DNA of 64,000 nucleotides, from positions 20,109,798-20,173,797 of the forward strand of contig CM055113.1 of assembly GCA_029204225.1 (NCBI GenBank). The letters are read 5' to 3'. A model generated the notes under the pieces. It was not told the origin of the DNA, did not search any database, and was given only the letters and a program-made list of their open reading frames with translations. Every line of letters starts with the position of its first letter. The first letter of the stretch is position 1. The DNA comes from Diphasiastrum complanatum (taxonomy: Eukaryota > Streptophyta > Lycopodiopsida > Lycopodiales > Lycopodiaceae). Positions 44,769-54,713 of this stretch are shown in pieces. The position numbers and the translations under genes are program-made.

Positions 44769-46189
44769 TGGTATCAGAGCTTCATGCTTTGAAGAGGTGA
44801 GGGTGTATACATCAAATCATCAGTGTTTTTGCTTGCAGGAACTCAGATTTTGGAGAGGGATTCAAACTCGCTGAGAAACAAGCAATCTGTGGATCATAAG
44901 TGGATCAAATCAAGGCTGATCTGATCCAGCGGAGCTCTGTATGGACAGAGAGCTCACACATGTGAAATCAGCCCTCATTAATGAGTGCTCCTTCTCAATG
45001 AATGATTCAAATTTGATGTTTTATAGCTTGCTAGATAGGTATTGAGGAGTAGAATGTATTGTTTTGGTTTCTAAATCAATTTGATTTGTTTTTAGAAGAA
45101 TTTTAGGCAATCAGAGAGTTTGAGAGGGTACTCAACTCATGGGATATGCCAAAGTGAGCACACACTGCAACATCCAGTGGCAAGAAGAAGTTGTCAAAGA
45201 TCAAGTGTTTTTTTTGTGGCAAGAAAGGACACTATGCATCAAATTGTTTTAAGAAGAAGAACCAATCTAAGCAAGCTAACCTTACTAACGAGGATGAGTG
45301 TGAGGGTGTAGAGAGTGAAAGAGAGGATTCATTAATGATGTCTACTTTTTCATCTTTTCCATTTAAGAATGAAGAAGTCTAGTGGATAGATAGTGGGGCT
45401 AGTTCCCATATGTCTAGTTCTAGGAACTCTTTCACTAATCTCATGCCATATCTAGGTGCAAAAAGGTCAATCTATATCGCTAATGATGTAGAGTGTAGGA
45501 TTGAAGGAATAGGTAGCATTCCATTGCATGCATCATCATCAAAATCTTTTTGCTTACATGATGTTCAGTATGTATCTAGATTGACTAAGAATCTCATTAG
45601 TCTAGGACAATTGTTTGATAGTGGATTGGATGTCAAGTTTCAAGTTGACAAGTGTATAATCTCAAGAGAAAATGAAGTTATTGCTAGAGGATCTAGAATT
45701 GGTAAGTTGTTCAAACTAGATTCTAGGGAGAGTGCTAACATTTCAGATATTGCTTATGAGATCAAGGTTCTACAGGAGGATCTGTGGCACAAGAGATTAG
45801 GTCATCCCAATCTCAAAGCCATGCAATATGTGGTCAAAGAAGGAAAAGCTATTGGTCTACCAAAGACACTGTCAAAGGAGCTTCTACCTTGTGAAGCTTG
45901 TGTGCTGGCAAAGTCACACATAAGGCCTTTTCCTAAATCAAGTATCAAGACAAAGCAACCAATTGAACTTGTACAGTCAGATGTTCATTTCTCATCAACT
46001 AAGAGCAAAGGAGGAGCCAACTGCTTTGTCTCTTTTGTAGATGATTATACAAGACATTCTTGGATCTATATGTTGTCTTCAAAAGCCATGGTCTATGATG
46101 TTTTTCTTACTTTTAAAGCTTATGTAGAGAAGAAGTTTCCTTTCAAGTTAAAAGCTTTAAGAAGTGATAGTGGAGGAGAGTACTCATTA
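44769..46189 (+). pseudogene. copia-A internal region, second copy, truncated
   Basis: PBS and leader (44769-45160) jump directly to the zinc knuckle (CFFCGKKGHYASNC, about 45205): relative to 12960-13815 the gag is deleted. A TAG replaces the first Trp before the protease motif DSGASSHM (about 45390). Integrase frame 45410-46189 has LWHKRLGHPN, CEACVLAKSH, the first D (QSDVHFSS) and RSDSGGEY, then stops at 46189, before the third catalytic residue. RT, RNase H and 3' LTR are absent. Confidence 0.92.
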
Positions 46190-46194
46190 ATATA

Positions 46195-46813
46195 ATATAC
46201 AGGCAAATTGAAAAGACATTTCGACTCCTCTATAGGGTTGGATTCATCATCAGATGTATTTAGTCCAATAAAAGAATCCTGGAAAACATCAGCATTTACA
46301 TCAATATAAGTCACTTTCCTTATCAGGAGTGTCAATAAGAAAGTGACTGATATCCTTAATAGCTAACTGAACAGAGGATGATGCAAAAGGAGGGTCAACA
46401 ACATAAACTTCCTCATCATCTGGGATCTAAACTAACAGGAAAAGTACGAAACTACTCTGATATTCGACCAATCGACATATCTTGTTGCAATATAGACACA
46501 TTGAACTGCTTTTGAAAAGTTCAAACAATTTGGTGAACATTCTATCCGGTCTATGTCTGAAAGCTGGGAAGAAATGAACAAGATCAGTATAATGCATGTA
46601 CTGGAGTGGACCTATGGAGAAAACATGCTTACTAAGTATATCTCTGAATCTAACATAATGTTCATAAAATAAGTCAGAATTTGGTTGTGCAGTCCTGAAA
46701 ACATGTAGATATGGCCTGAATAGGTTGTGGAAGTAGTCTAGGTTTTCAGTAATCCCAAATTTACTAAAAAATGAACTCAAGCCTGAATCTCGTGAGGATC
46801 CTGAGGAAGAGGC
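46195..46813 (-). pseudogene. unknown protein gene divergent from the CENH3-like frame
   Basis: Minus strand. The best start is the ATG at 46813 (MASSSGSSRDSGLSSFFSKFG); the frame also extends upstream to 46864. Aromatic-rich middle (YFHNLFRPYLHVFRT, YEHYVRFRDILSKHVF, MHYTDLVHFFPAFRHR), then a stop at 46427. After shifts, acidic segments follow (IPDDEEVYVVDPPFASS; DVFQDSFIGLNTSDDESNP) down to about 46195, where copia-A ends. No family recognised. Either a broken host gene or part of an unclassified mobile element. It begins head-to-head with the histone-like gene, 818 bp away. Confidence 0.45.
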
Positions 46814-47630
46814 CATGGTAGTAACGTGAATATCGCACTTGTGTGCAAGGGAGAACTGAAACAAAACTAACTATCAAGATGGCGCACAAGAGGGATATGT
46901 ACAGCAGGCAGATACCAAATATCGCACTTGTGCGCAAGTAGGTATCGTTGCAAGCAAACGAACAACAATGCGTGCGCACAAGAGCGATATGCCGCGAATT
47001 TCGATAACGGAAAAGGTAAAAAATTAATCGGTTTTCATGCCATTTATACTAAATTTTTGCACGTGATGGACAAAGGACACATGTCTACTTTCAATTGGAC
47101 TACAGGCACTGGCACATGTGAGGTGACACTCGGACACGTGTAACCTGGACACGTGTCGCGTGTTCATTCGTTTGCTCGACAACACGTGTCGCTCTCGCAT
47201 TTTCTCATACAAATCCCACACTTGTAATGTGACCGGGTAACACATGTTGCTCTCGCATTTGTCCATACAACTCCCACATGTGTGATAGGATGTTCTTTCA
47301 CACGTGCGAATCGTGATATAAAATCATAAACTTCGATGAATTTTTTTCACTTTTTTGTTCGCTCCGCATATCGCACTTGTGCGCATCCTTCACAATCGAT
47401 GTTCCTCCTACCGCCTTCCATGCGCACAGGTCCGATACATCTGCCTACGAGTCTCCCCGTATCACACTTGTGCGTCTTTCTTCAAAACTAATCGCTCTCT
47501 CTTATATTTGGCTCGCACAAGTCCGATATACCGTATGTCCGTACATATCGGTCCTCTGCGAGGTGTTTATCATCCCTCCCTGCTCATCCTAACCGTCACG
47601 CACAAGTCCGCTATCCCATAATACACGTCC
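46814..47630. promoter_or_regulatory. shared upstream region with palindromic motif array and G-boxes
   Basis: Non-coding interval between two divergent genes. Nine copies of a 16-18 bp motif, consensus TATCGCACTTGTGCGC, in forward (46831, 46919, 47369, 47460) and reverse (46881, 46972, 47421, 47512, 47597) orientation. Four perfect CACGTG G-boxes at 47135, 47150, 47183 and 47301, with CACATG variants nearby. A 58-bp unit is repeated at 47181 and 47239. Arrangement and position suggest a bidirectional promoter; an LTR-like origin cannot be excluded. Confidence 0.55.
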
Positions 47631-48160
47631 ATGGATAGGAGAAAGCAGACAAGGATGGACTTCTTCTCTCCTGGATCATCCTCAACCCCTGCGGTTGCCA
47701 TTACACCACCCGCTAGACCTAGAACGCGCAACCGTAGCAGGTGGCTCTCTGAGATACGCAAGTATCAGAGATCAACAGCTCTGTTGATCCCAAGAGCTCC
47801 ATTCTACCATGTTTTTCGAAACATAACAAGAAATGATCTTGGACAGCTAGTTAGATTCACACCCAGTGCTCTTCAGTGCCTTCAGGAGGCTGCTGAAGAT
47901 TACATTAGCCTTTTTTTGAGGATTTTTTTTTGCTTGCAATCCATTCCAAGAGAGTCACCATAATGCCCAAGGATTTTCAGCTCCTGATGAGAATGAGGGA
48001 TAGGTATTGTAGGTTACACATATCTCAGTCTGCTACTCCTAGACCAACTCCTCTAGATAGGACCGATTTTTCTACGAAGCATCCTAAGAAGCAGACAGCA
48101 TCCCAAGAGAGCTCCGAAGAAAGTAAGGAGGGTAGACACCATAGATTCAATGAAGCCTAA
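47631..48160 (+). pseudogene. CENH3: centromeric-type histone H3 variant (CENH3-like), intronless, one frameshift
   Basis: Would be a nucleosomal H3 variant. ATG at 47631 (MDRRKQTRMDFFSPGSSS). The tail of about 38 residues is unlike the H3 tail (no ARTKQTARK). The histone fold follows: LSEIRKYQRSTALLIP (alpha N, residues 39-54), APFYHVFRNIT (alpha 1), loop 1 NDLGQLVRF, one residue longer than in canonical H3 as in CENH3, then TPSALQCLQEAAEDYISLF (alpha 2). The frame then slips at two T-runs (47911-47917 and 47923-47931); the next frame gives LLAIHSKRVTIMPKDFQLLMRMR (alpha 3), which matches H3/CENH3. A polar, Ser/Glu-rich C-terminal extension reaches a stop at 48160. No introns are visible, unlike typical plant CENH3 genes, so a retrocopy is possible. 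The histone fold is certain; CENH3 assignment is inference from loop 1, LLIP.APF and the tail. Confidence 0.78.
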
Positions 48161-48401
48161 TCCGAAATCCATTATAGATAACGCTGGTGTTGATAATGTT
48201 GTAAATATAGCTACATCTGTTTTGGATACCCCTTTAATTCATGTAGATACTACACATCCACCTCCTCCTCCTCCTCCTCCAAATTTTTATACATATATAG
48301 ATTCGGATGATTATCTTAAATTTGAGAAAGATATATCTGATGCTATAGATACAATTGGTACTCCTTTTTGTTTCAGACTAGATGAACTTGATCTAGTATA
48401 A
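48150..48401 (+). CDS. unknown acidic, proline-tract ORF downstream of the CENH3-like frame
   Basis: 83 codons (MKPNPKSIIDNAGVDNVVNI...), with eight consecutive prolines from a CTC/CCT repeat (about 48262-48284) and an acidic C-terminus (SDDYLKFEKDISDAIDT, FRLDELDLV). It overlaps the end of the preceding frame by 11 bp in another phase. It could be a C-terminal extension displaced by a further frameshift, or a separate element ORF. No family recognised. Confidence 0.3.
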   Translation: MKPNPKSIIDNAGVDNVVNIATSVLDTPLIHVDTTHPPPPPPPPNFYTYIDSDDYLKFEKDISDAIDTIGTPFCFRLDELDLV

Positions 48402-48894
48402 ATTTTAGAGTTCTAGATTGCTTGGATCTCAAAGACAGACGGGCTTCTATCAGTGATCATGTGATAGAGTCCGGGCTTACATTCTTGCATTATGACATTG
48501 CAAGAGATTCATCCAATGAGTTGTTGGGGCTGAGTAGCTTTTTGCTTTAGGCCTTCAAGGAGAATAATGACACATTGTCATAGTGTCTGACAAGTGGTTT
48601 TACACCAGCAACAAAGCTGTTTTATGCATTAACATTGGCATTGTCAATGGAAATAGTTCTCAGAATTGCAGCTAAAGAAATTTTAATCTTTTTGGTCCAC
48701 GTTCATGATTATAATTAGTCCCAGTTTGCTACGCCCCCCTGGATTACACTCAATCTTTATGAGAAAGGGATTCGTTTTTGGTGGGTCTACAAAGTAATTC
48801 ACTCACCAAAAAAAAAAAAAAACCTCATTACTACTTGTGAAGATCAACTTATCAATAATGATGCTATAGGACATATTTTGGTAGAATTGGAGAT
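48402..48894. repeat. non-coding; left copy of a direct repeat
   Basis: 48690-48830 (TTTTTGGTCCAC...TCAATCTTTATGAGAAAGGG) is repeated at 49246-49410 with a variable C-run and an internal insertion. The rest is unrecognised. Confidence 0.6.
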
Positions 48895-49206
48895 AGACTC
48901 ATTTGGTTTGGGCGATTTGTCACATGATGATGTGGCAAATGATAACGAGGGACCACCAAATGAATAAGTGAGATAGCATGATGTATTTCAGCTTATTGGA
49001 ATATTAATCATATTGCTCACAGATGCAATTGCACTTTATTATTTGACTAGTTGACATCAAACACGAAGTCGATGCTTGTGAGTACACAAATTGTGGTCAT
49101 GATATTTTTGTGATACATAAATTTCTTAATTCACTTGTGGATATGGCAACTATTGTCGATAGAAACTGGAATTCAGTGTGTTGATAGACAACAATTTTCA
49201 AAAGTG
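48895..49206 (-). repeat. middle-repetitive sequence M, third copy
   Basis: Matches 39047-39370 and inverted 18130-18474. It has no CACTA-like ends here. It lies between the two copies of the 48690/49246 direct repeat. Confidence 0.7.
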
Positions 49207-50634
49207 ATCTTTTGGAATCCAACAATAACATATTTCTAGCTTGATATGGTTTTTGGTCCACCTCCATGATTATAATTAGTCCCAATTTACTAACACCCCC
49301 CCCCCTAGATTGCACTCAATCTTTATGAGAAAGGGATAAGTTTTTGGGGTGGTGACTCTAGATTATACTTGTTATCTTTTTATGTTCTACAAAGTAATGC
49401 ACTCACTGGTAAAAAGAAAATCTCATGTAGAAACTTCATGACAACATTCAAAGTATGACAATGATGACTTTCCCATCAATTCTCCTCTAAAACTATTGTC
49501 GAAAGCTTATGATCTATGACTCGTTTACGTATAGAATATTTTTTCAGTGAGATTCATGAAGATGATTACTATTCCAATACCCTAGAGGAAAATTTTTTGT
49601 TCATTAATTCAAGCACCAAGTGGAGAGAAAAGGTTGAAGGAAGTAAGTAAACTCCTAGTGAGAAAACTTAGCCTCTTGGCCTATAGATTGCTTACCCGAG
49701 CTCTCTTTTTCAAAATAAAAAGACCACTTATCTCGAAGAGACTATGGCCCTCCTGTAATCATTTTGTTACATTCTAATAGGAGATACTACTATCTACTCA
49801 ACTAATGTTGTTAATGTGTGACATATGTGTAGGCTAGCAACTTTATGGTTCATATGCATGGCAAGGAACATAACTAGAGTCCTCTCTGCATAGCTAGAAT
49901 TTCTCATGCTTAATGATTGTTTGGCTTGTGTGACAAATCTTTTGCATGCTCACTATAAATCTTGCTGAGCACTTAGATTTTCTTGTTTAGAAAAAATATT
50001 CTTAGTATCAAATTCTTTTGGCTCTTCTATGGCAACATACTTTTGAAATCATGTTTGTAGTATGCTCCTTAGTTGGGTCAGCACTAGTCAACACCTCAAC
50101 TTCCTCTTGACTAATTTTTGTAATCATTTATGATGGTTTATTAAACTGTAATTAATTTGTTCTGATCCTAATACTATCATTTATGATGGTTTCCAAAAAG
50201 GTGACAAACTACCACAAATTCTCACTGATGTTTTGATGAATCTTTTATGTAGGGCAGCAAGTTTTTGTCTTCTTGAGCTATTTTCCACCCTATAATGGAA
50301 CTAGGGTTATCAAAGTAATGGAGAATTCCTTAGCATTGGATATTGAAATTGATCACATTAATAGCGCATAAGATAGTCACATAACATATTGTCTCGAAGA
50401 TAGCGTCTCGCATGAAAACAAACTAGTATTAAACTGAAATAGTGGTAGAAGTGCTTAGTTAATAGTAAAGTGAATGTTAGCAAAAGACAACGTAGTAGTA
50501 ACAATGAGAATGTGCAATAGTACTAGACTAGTCTCCTCTCCATGAGTTTTTGCTAATGATATGTGCCTTTGGTTCCTCCCTTGTGGAGTAATTTATTTGA
50601 GACTTCGTTGAGGTATAGAACTAAGTTGTTGTGC
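49207..50634. other. repeat copy, then no recognisable feature
   Basis: 49246-49410 is the second copy of the direct repeat. From 49411 to 50634 I see no ORF or retroelement domain that I can support, apart from scattered short frames. The GDSL copy B stop codon is at 50635-50637. Confidence 0.5.
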
Positions 50635-51333
50635 TCACAAATTTACAAGATTTGAAATATTAACATGAGATGCAATGGATTGAGGACCCGATATGAGGCC
50701 GTTAGCTAGGATTATGTACATGTGTTGAGTGGGATGGATCAAATCCCAAAAAACATATTCGCTTGCATTTGCGCACACATATACTGTAGGTTTGTAGCCA
50801 TAAGCACCTCCATATTTGTCGTCTCCACTGTTGGTAAACTAGAGCGGCAGTGGTACCAGATCAGTTCATATAACAAGAATATATAAGCGCACAATCAGAT
50901 ATAAGTAAAACAGCCACACACACAAAATAGACAAGAAAATCTACTAACACATTGATTGAATGAAGTTTACAGCATATAAAAATGGTTCAATCCGATAGAC
51001 AGTTATCATAAGTATTCACTATCATGAACTTTTTAGTGGTGCATCAGTATCAGAAGCTACATTAACTATTACTAACAATCAATGCTACAAAACTATTGTT
51101 AGGATCACAATTCCTTGAATACAGTACTACCCAAAAAAAAAGAAGAAGCTATTTCTAGTCTGTGCGGTCTCCCTTTTTATATTTTTCTTTTGAATTAAAA
51201 GAACTAATTAATTGCTAAACCGGTTCTAATTCTCTAACTAATTTCTGATAGCGCACGTAGTGGATTCGTGGCCCTGCACGTCGTGCTTACTGGATGTGCA
51301 CTATACTTTATCTAACACCCCCCTTACAATGCA

Positions 51334-52668
51334 TCATCCTAAACCCATCCTTTTCACAAATTGGATGTGTTTTTGTTTTCCCAGGCTTTTGGTCATTATA
51401 TCTGCAACCATTTCCAGGCTGATACAGTAGATTAATTCCACTTCTCCATTTTCAACGGCCATTCGTAGAAAATGGTACTGCACTTCCACATGCTTCATTC
51501 TCTTGTGGAAAGCTACATTTCTAGATAAGGATATGCAGCCATAAATCGTCAATGCTCCTGGGATCTGTTCCCCAAGTTCAAGGAATCGTTTTAACCATAT
51601 TGCCTCCTTGGTTGCTTGGGTCATATCTATATACTCAGCTTCAGTTGAGGACAGAGCTACACATGCTTGTCTCTTGCTGTTCCAGCTGATTGCACCTCCA
51701 TCGTACTTGAAGACGTAACCTGATGTTGATCTCTTGGTGTCTATGTTTCCTGCCCAGTCGGCATCAGAGTAGCCTATCATGCCCTCATGAAGTCGATTGC
51801 AATATCCCAAATGGAGGTTCAGAGTCCCCTTAATGTACCTGAGTAGCCTTTTTAGTGCAATCCAATGAGGTTGTCCAGGGTTTTTGGAGAATTGACTCAG
51901 TACTCCAACAACATATGCTATATCTGGCCATGTGCAGACCATCTCGTACATCAAACAACCTAATGCTTGTCTATATGGTATGTTTTTCTTCTTTGTTATC
52001 TCTCCAATTCCTTCAGGTCGTTGTTCTTTACTTAGGTTGATTGTTGGTTCCATGGGCGTTGAGACAGGATTGCATTCACACATCCCAAATCTCTTGAGCA
52101 CATCCTTTAAGAATGTCGTTTGACTGAGCTCTATTTGGCGCTGGCCCCTGTCTCTTTCCACCTGAATTCCTAAAATGTATTCAACTTCACCTAGATATTT
52201 CATTTCAAATTTTGATGACAACATTTGTTTCAGCTCTTTTGTCATCTCTGTGTCATTTCCTGCTAATATCAGGCTGTCAACATAAACAAGGATTATCATT
52301 ACTTTGTCATTTAACTTCTTGATGTAAGCACTTGGATCACACATGCTTCTACTGAATCCGTGCTTTACAAAAAAATCATCTATGTTTTTGTATTGGGCTC
52401 TTGATGCCTGTTTTAATCCATAAAGTGCCTTTGTTAGTTTACAGACATGATTTTCTCTTCCTTTGACAACAAATCCCTTTGGTTGGTCTATATAGACTTC
52501 CTCATGTAAATCTCCATTAAGGAAAGTTGTGACCACGTCCATCTGGTGAACTTCAAAATCTCTCAGTGCTGCCAGTGACAAAACAACCCTTATGGAGGTC
52601 AGTTTGGCATCTAGTGCAAAGGTTTCAAAGTAGTCCTCCCCCTCTGTCTGATTGTACCCTTTTGCCAC
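51334..52668 (-). pseudogene. copia-D RT and RNase H
   Basis: 444 codons open. RT: QMDVVTTFLNGDLHEEVYIDQP, LTKALYGLKQASRAQY. The catalytic box reads YVDS instead of YVDD, so polymerisation should be lost. RNase H: YSDADWAGNIDTKRSTSGYVF, ISWNSKRQACVALSSTEAEYI, MKHVEVQYHFLR, VADIMTKSLGKQKH. A tandem duplication of about 25 bp (TTTATAGCGACTGATTTCC at 52679 and 52737) breaks the frame just upstream. Confidence 0.93.
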
Positions 52669-54713
52669 TAGTCGTGCTTTATAGCGACTGATTTCCCCAT
52701 TCAGCTTATTTTTTAGCCTAAAAAACCCATGGTAACTTTATAGCGACTGATTTCCCCATTCTTCTTCCCTATGGTAACTCTGTGGGAATCCATGCTCCAT
52801 TTTTGGCTATTGATGTGAGCTCTTGATTCATTGCTTCAAGCCAATGGCTTGACTCTTCAGTATCTAATGCTTCCTCATATGTTCCAGGCTCCTTGGCATC
52901 CAGTTCTGACACTACCAAGCTATAATCCTCTAATCTCTTGGGCAATCTTCTATTTCTTTCAGACCTTCTTCTTCCTCTCCATGCTCCTCTGCATTATACT
53001 CATGAACCTGCTCTTGCTCCTCTTAAACATTTTGCTTTTGATGGGTTCATCTAGAAGGTTGATTGATTCCTTTGTATTGCTGGTTACCTCAGCTTTTACA
53101 GTTGTCTCTTCTGATTCATCAAACTCTACGTCTCTGCTTTTGATTATGCACCTAGTGACTGGATTGTACAGTCTATATCCACTCCCATCTTCACAATACC
53201 CAACAAAAATGCATTGTACTAATTTGCGCTCAGGTTTGCTTTGTTTCTGATCTGGTATATGCATAAAGGCCCATCTCTTAAAAACTCTAAAATGTGATAC
53301 ATTGGGTTTCCTTCCACACCATGCTTCTTCAGGAGTTTTGTTCCTCAATGCTTTTGTTGGGCAGCGATTGCATATGTACGTCACTGTTAATATTGCCTCA
53401 GCCCAAAAGTCATATCCAAGCCCTTTTCCATGAATCATGCTATGTGCCATTTCCATGAGTGTACGGTTTTTGTGTCCAGCCACCCCATTTTGTTGGGGTG
53501 TGTAGGGCATAATCATTTCTCTTTTTATACCATGCTCAAAGCAATAATTCCGAAACTCCTTTGATGTATACTCTCCTCCATTATCTGTTTTAATTGCCAA
53601 GATCCTCCTCCCATTTTGTTTCTCCACATAGGACTTGATTTATTTTTGAGAATATAGGTGAAAACCTTTCTTGAGTGATCATCTATGAATGTCAGAAAAT
53701 ATTTACCCCCACCAATGGACAGGGTTTTCAACGGTCCACAAATGTCTGAGTGAATCAACTGCAGTACATGTTCTGTTGTTGATTCAATTGTTGAGAAGGG
53801 TTGCCTTCTTTGTTTTCCCATCATGCATGCTTCACAAATTCTGGAATTTTCCCAAGGACAAGGATTGATTCCTCTGACCATTTTTCTATCAGTCAACTGA
53901 TTTAGACTCTTCATACCCAAGTGTCCAAATCGCCTGTGCCATAATCGGGCCATTTCTGCACCTTCCTCAATGCATGCCATTCTTGCATCTGCTCTGTCAG
54001 TTGTTGCTTCTATTTTGACCGTTCCTTGCAGACGGTAAAGGTTCCCACAACGCACTCCTCTGGCTATTTCATTTCCAGCTTTGCTCTGCATCGAACATTA
54101 GTCTTTGTCAAAACTTATGATGAACCTTGCATCTGCTATTTTGCTTATTGATAGCAAATTCTTTTCAAGTCCTGGCACATACATGACATATCTGATGACT
54201 GTCGTAGCTCCACTTGGCATTATTACATTAATGTCACCTGATCCTATTCCATACTGTCGTCCCTTGTCTTCCATTTTTACTTCTCTCGGCTTTTCATACA
54301 TGACACAGTTCCTGAACCATTCACGTTTATGGCTCATGTGCCTGGTCGCTCCTGAATCCAGGTACCATACGTTATTGCCTTCCTCACCTGGTTGTGCAAC
54401 TACAAAATCAAATTCATCATCTGCACTGTTCACTTGTTGTTTCCTTTGCCTCTGGTCTACTCCTTTCTTTCTGCAATTGCTTGCATAGTGCCCAACCTTT
54501 TTGCAGTAGTAACAGGTTATTCTGCTCATGTCCTTCTTTCTAGGCACATTCTGAGCAGTTTCTTCCCTCAATTGTATTTGAGCAGCTTTCTATGTCACGT
54601 TGGCAATGCTGCAGTCCTCGACCTCCGTGAGATTTCGACTGGCTTGAATTTCACACTTCCTGTTGCTGGTCTCAGCACTGTGACATGCCGCATCCTGGCT
54701 TTCCTACTGCACC
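52669..54713 (-). pseudogene. copia-D gag end, protease and integrase
   Basis: Minus strand, downward: zinc knuckle CYYCKKVGHYASNC and protease WYLDSGATRHM (54571-54098), stop, GAG-pre-integrase LWHRRFGHLGMKSLNQL...CEACMMGKQRRQPF (54091-53640), integrase HSDICGPL and TDNGGEYTSKEF. The third catalytic position reads NGVAGHKNR, so Glu is replaced by Gly and the next Arg by His. Frames overlap with a shift near 53600. The gag N-terminus is missing. Confidence 0.92.

Noticed and set aside
47355-47621. ORFs of 71-88 codons before the CENH3-like start
   Set aside because: Two frames are open because of the repeated palindromic motif; residues such as AQVRY and HRSD simply translate the motif in different phases.
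51855-52123. Plus-strand ORFs opposite copia-D RT
   Set aside because: Antisense shadows of a clearly recognised minus-strand pol gene; no domain of their own.
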